Assembly (NCBI GenBank): GCA_013400975.1
Contig: WBMZ01000334.1
Location: 124,001-188,000 of the forward strand
DNA from: Atrichornis clamosus
Lineage: Eukaryota; Chordata; Aves; Passeriformes; Menuridae
Reading direction: 5' to 3'
Length of the DNA: 64,000 bases
The translations under genes and the position numbers were made by a program. This document shows, piece after piece, positions 24,125 through 38,574 of the stretch. Positions within the stretch are counted from its first letter, which is position 1. Every line of letters begins with the position of its first letter. The notes below the pieces were generated by a model. That model saw nothing but the letters and a program-made list of their open reading frames with translations, searched no databases and was not told where the DNA came from.

Positions 24125-25042
24125 CTGAACAAAACCAAAAAAACCAGAAATAGTAAAAAATGAAACCTTAGTGCCCAGGCAATATGCAGTGATGACCCTA
24201 TCACACAGACTTCAAAGTAATATTCAATTCAACACATGCTTTAAACAAATATTTCAAGTAAGTTTACCGTGGACAAAAATATTGCAAGCTAAAATAATAA
24301 ATCCTAGGAATTTTTATTTACTTGTACTGCAGAGTTCAAAACGCTGTAAAAATTTTCAACCACTTTATGTTAGCACAGCTCCAGAGTTCTTACAGGTACT
24401 GCATCAATAGGCACAAACAGGTCTGGATGGATACAGAGTGATACTAATGCCCATTGTGAATGCAATACACAGATATGAGTGCAATGATCACCAAGACATT
24501 CAGAAGACAAAAGTTACAGAATTAAACGTATGTCTAGGCTGAGAAAATGCTGCAAAATCTGCTCTCAAACAAATATCTGGGGACCAGAAAAAACATTAAA
24601 ACCCAGTAATCAAGTAACCTGTTCTGTTTTATTAAAATCTGGGAATTCCTTAGAATCTTTATTACAGCTTAATGCCACCTTCTAATCCACAATGTGAAAT
24701 GAAGTAGCACATCTCTCTGAAACTGGTTATCAATGCACCATGTGTACCAATGAACCAGGAGCCCCTTCAGATGAAGAACATGAGCACTTGAAGCTAACAC
24801 TAAATCACTTTAAATTAAAACTTTTCTCAAGACTTTTAACCTGACACAGGAGTGTCAAGAGCTCCGCAAAACACAAAACAGCTTCATCAGCATTAGGCTA
24901 CTCTTTACAGCATTTTGAAAATGTAAAGCACTACTAAATATCAAGATGGACAAGAAAGCTGATGACAGATGTCAGTGTAGCCTGTTTCAAAGCTGGCAAT
25001 AAATCTGCCTTCTTCTGAATTTGATACAGTGCTCATACTCAC
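24125..25042 (-). other. INPP4A: INPP4A intron, 918 bp
   Basis: An ordinary intron. I see no repeat or gene in it. Confidence 0.8.
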
Positions 25043-25154
25043 CCTTCCATTAATTGTATCAGGAGACCTTGTCACCGGAGGCCTTTGGTCAGATTTTTCC
25101 TCCATTTGCCATCCAATAACTGTGATGTTACCTACACGGTCACTTTCAGCCGAC
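25043..25154 (-). CDS. INPP4A: INPP4A coding exon, about residues 156-193
   Basis: The exon reads [20 protein letters not shown] then [18 protein letters not shown]. Its acceptor is TTGCAG and its donor GTGAGT. It holds the last strand of the C2 domain ([10 protein letters not shown]) and the start of the linker that follows. 112 nt, phase 2 to 0. Confidence 0.96.
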
Positions 25155-26572
25155 CTGCAACAAACACTCTGCGTTGAGATTTTTTTGGAGGTGGACCTGT
25201 TCATCAACAAGGAAACACTTATAAAAGGCTATTAATCTTCAAACTAAATGAACATTTTAAATAGGAAGCTATTCAACTTCATTTGACATAATTTTATACT
25301 GGGTTATTCCAACAGGAGAACAATCCCCTCATTCTGTAAGGATGCTGTATGGACCTCCTAACTGAAGTCAGCCTAAAACCACACATATTTTTCCATGCTT
25401 CTGTAAAACCAGAAAGAGTTCAGATTTTACAATTAGGCAAAAGCAGCTTAAACCATGAACATTAATGTGGAGTAGATAATTGGATGTATGTGCACATATG
25501 TGGGTGCTGCCTGTGAGTTTTGATGTCTGAAACTAAACTTTTAACTCTCACCAGTACAGTTTAACTCCAACTGGTACAGTTGCAACTGGTGGATTTTGAT
25601 AATATGTGGACTAAACAGAAGTAGCACCAAATCCTCCTCTCAATGGAGAAGTCAGTCAAGGTCACCAGTTAGGAGGCTGATCACACCTTGTGCTTCTGCA
25701 GATAGACTATTAAGATTGGGAAAACTGGGGACCTGACATTCCACAAAGAAAAACTGATCCTAAAAAGAAGGATCCTGAAAGGAAGTGGTCTAGAAAAGCA
25801 GGTCAATATTCTCAATGGAGGTAAGATCCCTGATGCAGAGAAAAATCCTGGACATTAGAGATCTCCAGGAATCTGGTCACGAACAGCTGAGACTGGACAC
25901 TAACAGCTGGGCAAGCTGCAGAGCAGAAACCAACACAACTTTCTGTCCCACCTTCCCAGAGCAGCAGCCATCTCCCTGCTGGGAAGGGAAGCAGACACCA
26001 TATGTACACACGACTGAGAGGGCAGCAAGTAAAGTGAGTGAGTCAGAGGAAAGTGGCAAAAACCATAATCTTGCTGGGTTTAAAATACACACCAGTACAC
26101 AGATCTATCATGGGTGTCATTTATTCTGCCTCACCGGCAACCCAGTAATTTTGTCAGAGACATTATGTTATTATTTTAAGATAGAGTCTAAATGTTATTT
26201 TAAGATTACTGTTTACATGTCAAAATTTGCTGAGACAATTAAGACAAAAAAAAAAAATTGGTGGAACAGACAATACCAGGGAGGCAAAAGAAACAGGTAC
26301 ACAGGGTGACTAGAAGAAAAGGTTTAAAAATCATAGAGCATTTTTATAGGCACTGCTCTGTGCTCAGTTTATACATTTGAGGGTAACATGACAATGAGAA
26401 GAAATGCATGTATTCACACACTTTGATAATCAGAATATACTTGATATCAAAACAACAGAGTTTAATAAAGTCCATTTTCAACTTAGTCAGGAAATAAAAG
26501 GCTTTCACCACATCTTAAGTGTGTTTTGAAGAATTAAGAATTAACTCCTAAATGAAGGAAAATATTACAAAC
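25155..26572 (-). other. INPP4A: INPP4A intron, 1.4 kb
   Basis: A plus-strand open frame of 164 codons runs through 25815-26309, opposite to the gene. It has no family resemblance that I recognise and lies partly in low-complexity A-rich sequence (26247-26259), so it is not called as a gene. No other repeat was seen. Confidence 0.7.
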
Positions 26573-26652
26573 CTTAGTGTTATGTGCAACCTGTGGTACT
26601 TCTCCTGAAGAAGATCTTTTACAGTGAACGTTCCAGAACCCAACAAATACAT
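26573..26652 (-). CDS. INPP4A: INPP4A coding exon, about residues 130-156 (C2 domain)
   Basis: A TCTTTCAG acceptor is followed by [20 protein letters not shown] and RLHITL, ending with two bases of an Arg codon. The donor is GTTTGT, weaker than most in this gene. The segment is the late part of the C2 domain ([11 protein letters not shown]). The Met at the start of the exon is internal, not a start codon. 80 nt, phase 0 to 2. Confidence 0.95.
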
Positions 26653-27701
26653 CTGAAAGAAGATGAGTTCCAGAACTGTATTTACCTTTACAAGGAGCAA
26701 GGCTTTGTCCACAGCACCGAAGTCCAAAATACAATTATTAAGCATAAAAGTCAAAGAACAAACATATAATTACATATGCCCAAACCTAACTAATTAAAAC
26801 CCCTTAAAATTTAACACATTTGATAATTTATAAAAATCCTTCTTCTACTGGAGGACAGTATGCGTTTTTCTTTCTCTAGAATATCAGTATATGTGAGCTT
26901 AGGCCACCTATGACATCTCAGTATATGTGAGCTTAGGCCAAGCAATTCAGGAACACTGAAAGCAGTGACTGAACAGGGCTCAGACTGACTGGATCATAGT
27001 CCATCCCTGACCCAAACTTGGCTCCTCCTGAAGAACTTACCACCTGTGGAGATATTCATGTTTCCCTAGAGCTTCCCCATGAAGCACTGAACACAGAGGG
27101 ACAGTTCTGCTGCCCCTGAGAAAGCCATGGAAGAGCAGATGTGTGGGGCCTGAAACAGTATTCTGGACAACAGTGTCAGAATAAATGGCCTGAATTGCCC
27201 CCAGATATAAGTAGCAACAAGGGAGCGCTGACACTTATACTTTTTTCAGTAAAGGAACAAACCTTATCCCTGAATAAAATCACTAGGTATCAGGGCAGGG
27301 TGATTTCTGCAATTTAGCTGCTCTGTCCAAAAGGACAGTTTCATTACGGCATTTTGGCACAGGCTAGAAGCCTCAGTTAGGGGTGTTGGATCCTATTCAA
27401 TATCTAGTTGAGTAAAGATGTCCACAATGTAAGAGCATAAGTGACAGGATCTTGTTAATTTAAATCCATGATTCCCAAACTTGCTGCGGACAAATCTTAT
27501 TTGAGAAAACTGTCAATGCCTCTCACTCTGCCAAGCCAATCTCCCGTATTTGTTCTTCCTTTTCCTACCTATCTTGTTTTCTGTACAATCAGTGCTGCTA
27601 TCCCTTTGTTTTCTTCCACAAAAGTTACTAGTTTTATCTTTTTGCCTCTCATTTCCTTGCTCCACACTGACTGGGCATGCAACAGAAAAAAGAAAACTTA
27701 C
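26653..27701 (-). other. INPP4A: INPP4A intron, 1.0 kb
   Basis: Contains a perfect 23-bp direct duplication (26884-26906 and 26918-26940), listed separately. I see nothing else in it. Confidence 0.8.
26884..26940. repeat. Perfect 23-bp direct repeat, 11 bp apart
   Basis: The 23 bases starting TCAGTATATGTGAGCTTAGG occur identically at 26884-26906 and 26918-26940. No element lies between them, so this is a small recent tandem duplication with an 11-bp spacer. Confidence 0.9.
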
Positions 27702-27818
27702 TGTTCCCTGAGATCTGTCTTTGACATCATAAACGGAGAGTTTGATTTGTGTCATTTGATTGATAAGAGAGTCTTGGAAAAAGGCAATGCTGCTTAGAAA
27801 GATAGGATTACTTGTTCC
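27702..27818 (-). CDS. INPP4A: INPP4A coding exon, about residues 91-129 (C2 domain)
   Basis: The exon reads [20 protein letters not shown] then [19 protein letters not shown], with acceptor GATTGCAG and donor [17 protein letters not shown] is the typical C2 beta-strand and loop with acidic residues; in INPP4 proteins this C2 domain binds phospholipid. 117 nt, phase 0 to 0. Only 114 bp separate it from the previous exon. Confidence 0.97.
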
Positions 27819-27908
27819 CTGCAATCATAAACAAAAAGCCAAAAGTTAATGTAAGATTATATTTGTTAGGAAGAAATGATTCCTGTGTTAGATTTAATTT
27901 TAAATCTA

Positions 27909-29522
<1,614 letters not shown>

Positions 29523-29567
29523 CTAAACTGAACTCTAAAATCGGCTCATCTGGATCCTGAATGTTTC
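29523..29567 (-). CDS. INPP4A: INPP4A 45-nt coding exon, about residues 36-50
   Basis: A tiny exon found by reading splice sites. A GATTTACAG acceptor precedes codons for GNIQDPDEPILEFSL (first codon split) and one base of an Ala codon, followed by a GTAGGC donor. Human INPP4A has the same GNIQDPDEPILEFSL. It starts the C2 domain (PILEFSLACSEL). 45 nt, phase 1 to 1. Confidence 0.95.
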
Positions 29568-30405
29568 CTGTAAATCAGAAAAGTTAACACAAGATTAGCC
29601 AAACATCACTATTACATGAATTCTCTCCTGAAGTTGCAGTCATACAGAGAAACAAAATAAATTTTATAGAAAAAAAGAAATTTTCTAATTCAGTGAGCCA
29701 TGACTGGTATCTAAAATATTTATTTGGTAATCCTTGGTACCTAAAAATTATTTGAAAAAGCTGGCATGATCTCAGCTTATAAAACATATTAAAATATGTA
29801 AAGCTATGCAAGATTATATGTAATATGGGAATATTAAATGCTTAATCTCAATAGAAAACAACAGGATTAAAGTCTGAGCCACTATTAACTCCAAATTATT
29901 AAATCAGATATATCTACTCCGTGGTAGTTAATAGGACAAAGTTTGAAAGTACCTGTCTCTCTTACTAATGAAAGAAAGCCTCTGAGGGTTACAATCCTAA
30001 TTTACTAACCATAAATGGTAAGGGAGCTAAACCTCAGCTCCCTGAAATCTCTTGAAGATTTTACACAATGTCAAACAAGGAGGTTGCCAAGACTCTTCCT
30101 AGACCTTGACATTGTATTGTTATTTTCTCCTCATTGCTTATTTTTTTGAGTGATAAACATAACTGCACAAAATCTAGATTAATTTCTTTTCCTAATTTCT
30201 CTCCAATTTTAATGTTTTGTCTGCTTCAAAAGGCGTAAATTCAAGATTTTTTGATTTTTTAGTATAATTCCTTTATCTTGTTACCTCCAGATAGTAAGAC
30301 ACATGTAAATCTTCAAGCAATTAGAAGAAAAAAGCCCCAACCTGAGTACAAGGCAGATTCTGACAGTAGCAGCACCAGAGCAATAGCTGACACAAAGGCA
30401 GGTAC
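29568..30405 (-). other. INPP4A: INPP4A intron, 838 bp
   Basis: AT-rich intron. I see no repeat or gene in it. Confidence 0.8.
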
Positions 30406-30511
30406 CTGTTAGGGAAAGGCCAAGCATGTCTGAGGTGACATCAATGGTGGAGGCCCGCTGAACAGTGCGCGATTTGGCACCATGGCGGGGGCTGTGTTCT
30501 CTTGCTGTCAT
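30406..30511 (-). CDS. INPP4A: INPP4A coding exon with the start codon, residues 1-36
   Basis: The minus strand reads [20 protein letters not shown] then [15 protein letters not shown] and one base of a Gly codon before a GTACCT donor. The known INPP4A N-terminus is [12 protein letters not shown], so the Met at 30511-30509 is taken as the start. The open frame continues upstream without a stop through [14 protein letters not shown], so the exon is longer than its classical coding part. A CATCAG acceptor at 30553-30555 would begin it at 30552. If the 63-nt block at 32985-33047 is spliced there, translation could begin earlier (see that entry). Confidence 0.96.
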
Positions 30512-30552
30512 TTTCTCATGAAGAGCCCTTCTTTTCTCACTGCTTGGCTTTA

Positions 30553-32984
30553 CTGATGTTTGTCTCACAGAGTAGCAGAGTGCAGCAGGTTGTCTCCAAC
30601 TGCTATTCCTCTAGCATTACCATGCTAAGCAACAGAGAAAGCAAAAACATACATCAAAATTTTAGGCCACTATCAGCTACTGTACTTTTCAACAGCAGCA
30701 AAACTACTGACGTAAAATTGCCTCAGGTCATTCAAATAAAATGCTCAAGGCAGATCCAATGCACTCTAACTTCATTTGCATGAACTGTATATCTGTAGCA
30801 TCTTACTGTGAATTGTTGAAAACTGTACCACGTGCAAGAAAGGTTCTTCTGTCACAGAATGGGGCTTGAGAGAGACTCATTAACAGACCAGCTGCTCTTC
30901 TCTTTAGTCTAAGTTATTGAACAACCCTTAATGAACATTCCTGGTTTTCATAATCCCTCGAGAGCACCAGTAAATTCTTCAGATGGGGCCTCTGTCTGCA
31001 GAGGAAGGACAAGGGATAAGGACAAAGGGACAACAGGTCGGTAAAGCATAGAACAAAAGGGCACGACAAGTTAATGTCAGCACACTGTGTGTTCTAGGCT
31101 CTACTGCCATGAGAAAGGGATAATGGAAACTACAAATAAAGCCTACTGGGCCAGAGAGAGGTTGAAATTCTGGGATGGTGGAAGGAAAAAGCAACAGAGA
31201 ACATCTGCTGATGTGGCACATGGCAGCATCTGTGCTTTTCCTTCACCCTACACTTTTCTGGTCCACAGACATCCATGACAGTTCTTCCCTTCACAATGCC
31301 TATGCAGTGAAACATTACAGTAGGAAAGGAACACGCAGTCTACAGAAAATTTGGTTACATTTTTAAATGTTAGCCATGCTAGCACTGTACTTATGGAACT
31401 TTTGTATTTGTTTAATACTATTATGACAAACTCCATTAATTTAGGAAGTGAGGAGTAAAATCTGATAAGCCTGAAGGGTACTAGTAGAGTGACTAACACC
31501 TTCACAGGAGTCCCTCGTTCATTTTACAAAACGTTTGAATCACACTGCAAGATGGGAGAATATTTATTTTCCTTTAAGGTTGATGGACCTAACAATGAGC
31601 AAGATGCAGTCCAATTAAATAAAGCACCTAGCTTATACCTTGTTTTAAAACACCACTTTAAACCTGTCTGAAGGCCTCCAAAGGAACATTCAACCTGCCT
31701 AACTTAAGTCTCTGAATTTAACTAGTCAGCATCTCCCTCTGGAGGATTTCAGAAGAATCTCCCTCTCTCAAGGTACTCAAGCTTCTTCTTAACTACCACT
31801 GCTTCACCGGACATCAAAAATTCAAATGCAAGTTAAGCATCTAAGACAAAGGAATTGAACGCAGCCTTGCCATCTACATCAGCTTAGGAATTACATTTTA
31901 AATGCGGATCTCATTCTAGGGAGGAAAGAATTTGGGCTGTATCTATGAGATGGGCCAGTCTGTTGCCACTCAGAACTTAGAACTTGATTCAACTCTTGTT
32001 TATAGAATATAATGTCATAAGTCAATTCCAAATAGGAAAAAAAAATGAACTCTTGAATGGAAGAAGTTGAGAGCTCTGAACATCCTATTCCCAAAAGCTC
32101 TGAAACTGAATGACCGTGTACGAAACAACACTCTGCCTATAGATATAATTTCTGACAGCCACAAATTAAAGAAGGCAGTTTTCCAATTCATATTGAATCA
32201 CAGAATAGTTGAGGTGGTATAAACTCTGGAGTTTATCTAATTCAACCACCTTGCTCAAAAGCAGGGTCGCCTAGAGGAAGTTTCTTAAGATTGTGTTCAG
32301 TTGCTTGTGCACAAGAATGTACCTCTCTGGCCAACCTGGTTGTTCCAAGGTTTGATCACACACAGTAAAAAAGCTTTATTGTATTTATTAATGTTTAAGT
32401 GGCTAGTGAATAACCAAACTTTCTCAAATAGTACTGAATGTCCTAGTATTTGGTCAAATAAAACTTCCACCAAAATTATCTGCCAGCTTCCAAGTCTTTC
32501 CATTCTCCTAATTTTTTCCCTTCCTTCAGCAATAGGCTTTCCTTGGTTTGTTCTTAATATAATGTGATGTTTAACAGTCTCTAAGTCTATTAAACCTAAC
32601 TGCCTGATGAAAATACCTACAAAATGTGCTTGCAGAGACTTAGACAAGATGCCATAGTCCCTTCCCCCAAAACCTACAAATACCTTATTAGAGAATAACT
32701 AACACATTCATGAAGTTACAGGTCAGACAGCAGCAGTTAGGATAGTCTGGCTGTTTTTCAGATAAAATCTCTGCAGTTGCTGACATCCTTAAAAAGGGTC
32801 AATCCTTGGGAAGTTCAAAAAGGGTCAGGTATCTAATTTGTTTTGAAGTTACTTCTATTTAAATATTACTGAGCGTAGTAATTTTCCAAGGCTCTCTAAG
32901 ATCTCAACTATCCATTTAAATTACCATATTAATTTCCCATCTAATGGGATACATTTTTAATTTACTTACACGAATCATACTTAC
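30553..32984 (-). other. INPP4A: Probable INPP4A 5' intron, 2.4 kb
   Basis: Lies between the start-codon exon and the candidate upstream exon. It contains one minus-strand CR1 fragment (32193-32402). Several overlapping short open frames near 30979-31505 show no resemblance to known proteins. Confidence 0.6.
32193..32402 (-). mobile_element. CR1 LINE fragment, 3' end
   Basis: The plus strand shows TTGAATCACAGAATAGTTGA, then GAGTTTATCTAATTCAACCA, then AGCAGGGTCGCCTAGAGGAA, all typical of a reverse-oriented avian CR1 3' end. Further right AGATTGTGTTCAGTTG and CTCTCTGGCCAACCTGGTTG continue the same consensus before it fades near 32402. It is more diverged than the other copies. Confidence 0.85.
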
Positions 32985-33047
32985 AGGGGGCTCTTTTCCT
33001 CATGTGGGGAGGGATTGCGTATATCATAATATCAGATAAATCCACAT
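32985..33047 (-). CDS. Candidate upstream INPP4A exon, 63 nt (alternative N-terminus or leader)
   Basis: On the minus strand an acceptor TTAATTTTTTTAG and a GTAAGT donor bracket exactly 63 bases. One frame is open throughout and reads VDLSDIMIYAIPPHMRKRAP between split codons, phase 1 in and phase 1 out. Joined to a CATCAG acceptor at 30552 it continues in frame as [14 protein letters not shown] into the classical INPP4A Met. It holds two Met codons that could start translation. If a different acceptor (GTGAG, giving 30563) is used, the frame hits a stop after a few codons and the block would instead be a leader with a short upstream ORF. I do not recognise the peptide from any known protein. 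Confidence 0.45.
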
Positions 33048-36000
33048 CTAAAAAAATTAACAAAATAATCAGCATAAACTGACAATCTTTTTACACTGCA
33101 TGAATCACAGGGCAGCTACCATTCTCAGATAACTGTTAACTTCTGATTACCAGCGCTCACAATAAAGTTTACTGAAAATAGAAAAACAGTATGATTCTCT
33201 ACTGGACCTCACCCAGCACTAGCCATGGCAATACCCAGTCAGAGTATGAGCACAAAGAAATAAGCAAATGCTGGAAAGGACTGACTTCAGGTCAGCATTT
33301 GGTGAGTGGGTAGAACAGCTGTAAGAAACATTTGTTAACATGTTTACCAAAAGGCTTGGTGCTATTAAGACAAGGGAATGTATATGATATATTGAGTATG
33401 GGACAGCATTTGTTACTATACTTGCTTTTTCTACAGCTAAACTTTCAAAAACATTTTTGTCTGGAAGAGTTATAACTGCTACTGTCAGAGAAAAGATCCT
33501 GTGTCAAAACAGAGAAGTTCAAAAGACCAGGATTAAGGTCTCTCACTCCATTGGGTGAAATTACTATGTAAGGGAGGTTTCTATGAACAGCTGCCAATAA
33601 GCATACAGAAAAAGTGAATTATTTTTAAATTTACTACAGGTTAACTGAAGGTTTGCATTTGGTAGTGCTACCATCTCATTGAAGTACATTTACATTACTG
33701 GATATATCTTTTAAGACCTCCCATCTATGCCATACTACAGTAAAAGAAATGGGGAATTCCAGTCTCGGTTTCTTGATTTAATCACCAGCCTTACCGATTA
33801 CCCAAAACAGCATAAGAAATTAACACAAGCTCTTATCACTTATAGAAAGGATTTTATCTAACCTAAATCACATAGGCAGGTATCTGATCTCAACTCACTG
33901 CTCAGGTTCTCTACATGGTCAATGGTGAGACACAGGCACTTTCAGAGAACGAGTCATCATTTTCCAAGGTAGGTGGGATGAGTCACCCTATGAAGACACC
34001 TCTCTCTCTCTAATTATAAAAAGAATTTAGATGACTAGTTTAGGCCTGATGCTGCAGCTGGGCAAACTGGATCCCTCCCACAGTTGTGCTAGCTCAGGCA
34101 GGGTGAGTTCCCTCTACGCAACGCATAGCGAACAACGAGTGCTCTCATCCCTCTCTAGAATGACAATCGCTTCAACAATTACAACTTTATGATCATGTTT
34201 TTGATAAAATCAGTGCAGGGAGGATTCTTACCAAATTGAAGGTAGTATTAACACATCATGCAGTTCCCTTAGATGGCACCTACCCTTAAAAGGATAGTTT
34301 CCAAAGACTAGTACCACTCCTGCAGCCAGCAATCCCAAAGGCTGATGCAACTTGTGTCCACATAACCTCTCCTGAAGATGGCATGATTTACCTATACGTT
34401 ACTTTTGGCTTTGCCCTTACTAATACTGTAGACAGTGGATATTGGCAACAGGTGCAGCTTTGCACTTTGTGAAGCTTTGCTGCAAGCCCAGTTTTCAACA
34501 GAAACATGAGAAGCTATTGTTGATCCCCAATACCAATAATAGCCACGTCCACAGTTCAGAAAAGGCTTCTAAACAAGACTCTTCTGTTATGTGAGCATTT
34601 ATTTGGCACACTATTAGCACAAAAGCATATGACCAGAAGAAAAAAAGTCTTCGTCAGATGCCACTTCTGCCCTGCTAATATTCTCCTGATCTCACCAATT
34701 GTTTTGGCAAAGTGCTTTGGTGTCTTCCCTTACTGAAAGAAGAAAAAAAATTCCTCCAAACTATCCCTTGAAACAAATGTGTCAGGTGAGATCAAACCTT
34801 CTTTCAGCCCAACATCTACTTTTTTGACACTCCTTACACAACTGTAGAAAACAGGGCTTTTCCAATTCACACATAAATAAGCAAATTAGGGTTCCTGTTC
34901 CTGAAAAATCCATTTTGAAACATCAAGGGAGCTCTTTCAGACAACTGCATTCTTCAAATAACATCTTCATAAAAAATTTATCTGGTTGAGAATGTTTTAA
35001 CAATACACGAAATCCTAACTGAAACAGTAAGTATTTTGGATCTGCAGCATGGCCAGGTTTCCAACTAACATCCTATTAACCGTATAAATATGGACAAAAT
35101 AACGGAAAGGATGAAATGCCAGACAATGTTAAGTTGTGACTATGTTGCCTTTCATGTAAGAGCACCATCTCTAATATAACTAGTATGCAGGGAGTTTTTT
35201 ATTATTTATTTGTTACCTCTAACAGTAGAAAACCTTGGTAGTGAAACACGATTAGCCTTGTTGGCTCAAACCCAATCTTTCAGCAATTACAGCAACCCAC
35301 CTCCAACAACTGTTTCAAAGGAGATGAAATGAACTTTATTACCCACACAAGGATCTGAGGTGAAGGTCTGGATCAACCCTGTCACTCACGACTGCAGAGG
35401 CAGCCCAAGAGTAGAACACCAGCTCAAAGGACAGCAGCTCGCAGCAAAAGCCTGCTAAGACTGACATTGATTAAGTGCTATTTTCTTTAGTCTCACATGC
35501 ACTTCGTTCTTCTGTCTCATTTAACAAGAGACTGAATGTCCTGAATCTCACACAGACCAAAACAGGAAAAGTCAAAGCTATGAATTTGACACCTTGAGCC
35601 AGATCCTTCCAGCCAAACTAATGGGGCCAGCAACACAGTCTGTGTCTACTGCAGATCCATAGGCTGACAACAGCTTCAGTCCGTTCACTCACTGATCTGC
35701 ATCATCCCTCTTATCATCCCCCTTGGGAAGGCAAAAGAAAGTAAATGATGCTATCATCCAATATGAACCTTTGCCTCCCACTGACATTACTTCCCCGCCA
35801 AGAACGTACTCGGCAGGTGCTAATTTGTCAGCTCCACAAAGAGGCTCTATCTCCCCATCTCAGTCTGCTTCTTAAGCCTAGGTTCCCCTCACAAGCTAGT
35901 TCAATGTCCCCTTCTCCTACACACAAGAATCTTGATTAACGATGAAAAAATTATTGTTTGACCTGAAGAATTTTCTTGTCACTCTCTGAAGTCCACTTGA

Positions 36001-38574
36001 AGATTCTGAACAAGTAGGTAACCTTAACAAGAACAGGGAAAATTCTTACACAAGAAAATGAAATCAACTACTGCAAGATACAACGAATGTATTTGTGCAG
36101 TGTGGAAATCCCCAAAGGCAATCTTTCAGAGATATTTAGATAAAAGGACATTTCAGCACCAGGAAGTAGCTTTCTTTCTCTTTGCTTTCCTGTCCACGGA
36201 TCCCACTTACTTGCAGATAAGTCTGTAAGTCACAGAATTTCTTGATCCTTTCCCACTATGAACTTCAGCAAACTCAATCTAAAAATCTAATTTTACCTCT
36301 TTATTATTAGAGTACTTTTTATAGGAAACTGGAATTTAGGCCATTTAGTTCTTTGTGCAAATTAAAACTATTTGTCTATATTCACAACTGAAATACAATT
36401 AGCATTCTTCTTAATGAGATATGGTTTTAACTTCACTTGTCATCGCAGTAATTTCTTTAGTACTTCTATGAGCACTAAAATACACACACCCAGAGGGGGA
36501 AGTGAGCATTTGTAACATGCATGTCTGTTAGCTAAAAAGGAAATGCACAGCTCTGTTTTACCTCGCAGAAAAGCTTTTATCAAGTTGAACACAGCCCAGC
36601 ACCACGGAAAATGGTAAGTCTTGCTACAGGGCAGTTTGAAGTCCAATCCTCTCAGCCTCCCCCATCATTTTACCAGCAAAAACCGAAAGAGTTTACAGAT
36701 TGGATCTCTACCCCAAATTAACCTTTACTCTCTACATAAGAAATGTGCTGGGCACACTGTTCTGAAGTTTCTTGTGCACAGGATGACTTCTCTCCTCATG
36801 ACCTGGGGTTCTCATGCTGCCTAAACAGACATGGAAAAGCCCATGAGAACAGGGGACTTTTTTTTTTTTTTGAGGCGTTTGGACTGGAAACAGTTTTCTG
36901 AATATTGATGGTCCTTTCAACACCCTCCTAACGCCTGCCTCTTCTTTCATCATAACCATGAACTAACAATGCAGAAACAGCATTGCTCTAGATGGAAAAA
37001 ACAAAGAGCTTAACCTCCTCTCTGAGCTCCTCCTGCTGCAGGAGGGAGTGAGGCAGGGGAAGTAAGGCAGGGAAAAGACCCCAATGAAACAAAACAAACC
37101 AACCAACCAACCAAACCCCAACCCAAAACAAACAAACAAACAAACCTCACACCAACCAAGAAACCCACAAAAAACCCCAAACAAACTCAGACTCTGACAG
37201 TTTATGACCTGAAATGGAGATGAACCAGACACACATAACATTTGCTGAAGATTGCATACTGCTGTTGATTATAGATCAATGGCAGTAAAATATTCTCCAA
37301 CATCCAGGCAATGAGAGAGAGACCACAGACAACAAAGAGGGATAAAAGCAGTGAAACTAGATCTGTAATCAGAAGTTTCCAGCAAGTTTGGATTACAACA
37401 AAAAGTCTAGGGAACGATCTGATCTATCTGCCTCTACTACTCACCCACTCCACAGACTAATGCAGCACTGATTAAAGTTAGCGTATACTGGTGAAAACAA
37501 CCCAGGAACCACAGCTTACTGATAGCACCATCCTTCGTGTGTGTGATGGGATCTAACAATCTGCTCTGAAATCATTGAGCCGCACCTGTGCCACAGGACT
37601 GCACCTCAGAGCCACAGTCAAAACTTCACCTTCCTGACACTACATTTTCCCACATGGAAGGAACGATTCATTAGGTCACAGGCACAACAAAAAAATCTCC
37701 CAAGCACTCTTCATTTTCACATGGCACTGTTCTGACTTGCTGTGATCCCAATACTTACTGCTTTAAACGCTTATATAAATTTAAAACACACAGCAGCACT
37801 CAAAGACAAACCAGCAATACATGAATTCTTTCTCTAACATACGTGTTTTCAATAAGATATAATTAAATGACTCATGATTTGAAACAGTGTCAAGTATACA
37901 GAAAATTAAAAATAAATGTTAGTGTAGGAGTAGTATTCCACAAAGGTCATTACTAAGATTTAGGCAGCACAGCAAAACTGCAGTCTTATGCTACTAATGC
38001 CAACCTGCTGATGCATATTTCTCCATTAACATTTCTTTTGTACTCCTGAACTGTGTTTTGTGCATGTATTTCTGACCAATATAACTTTTTTCTTACACAC
38101 TGCATGCCTAGACTATGCCTAAGTTCTACAATACTGGACATCTTATCGAATTTTTTTCTGTTGTTCCAGTATCTGATTCCTTTGTGCTGCTTTAATTTCT
38201 TCTTCTTCTTGGAAAAGGAAATTATTTGTTTGCTTACACTGACGTTTCTAAATCAATGGGCGAGAGGGCTGCTGAAGCCCAAGACCCTGACTGCATGGCA
38301 CTTCCCTGCATTTCTTTCAGGAGTCATGTGAACAAGTGGTGGGATGTTGGCAGTTTGGAAGCATAAGCATCTCACTCCACAGAGGCCAACAACACTCTAC
38401 GCTTCCCACCACTGTTCCCATTTCAATGCCTCAGTGGAACAGCTGTCCCAGTGAAAGGAATCTTTTTTAATGCCAGTACTACCCTGTGGGTTAACAGTAA
38501 GATCACCCAGTAAGATACAATGGAGTGGGTGTGCTGCTTCAGTTTCTTGCCAGTTTCCCAAAATAGTTTCCTTG
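33048..38574. other. Non-coding stretch, probably INPP4A 5' intron or upstream DNA
   Basis: No coding exon was recognised on either strand. There is no CpG-rich island. It contains a T-run at 36858-36871 and an A/C-rich simple repeat at 37087-37188. Open frames are short and look random. Confidence 0.6.
37087..37188. repeat. A/C-rich simple repeat with (CCAA)n and (CAAA)n tracts
   Basis: The plus strand is almost free of G and T for about 100 bases and includes four CCAA units followed by several CAAA units. On the minus strand this yields a 92-codon open frame rich in Phe, Leu and Gly, a composition artefact and not a gene. Confidence 0.9.

Noticed and set aside
25815..26309. 164-codon plus-strand open frame opposite INPP4A
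   Set aside because: It lies in an intron, shows no domain or family resemblance, and ends in low-complexity Lys/Asn sequence. The length is within what chance allows in AT-rich DNA of this size.
27466..27485. hAT-like end sequence (ATTCCCAAACTT)
   Set aside because: No matching inverted end was found in the surrounding sequence, so a single 12-base resemblance is not enough.
36963..37241. 92-codon minus-strand frame rich in Phe, Gly and Leu
   Set aside because: It is the translation of an A/C-rich simple repeat.
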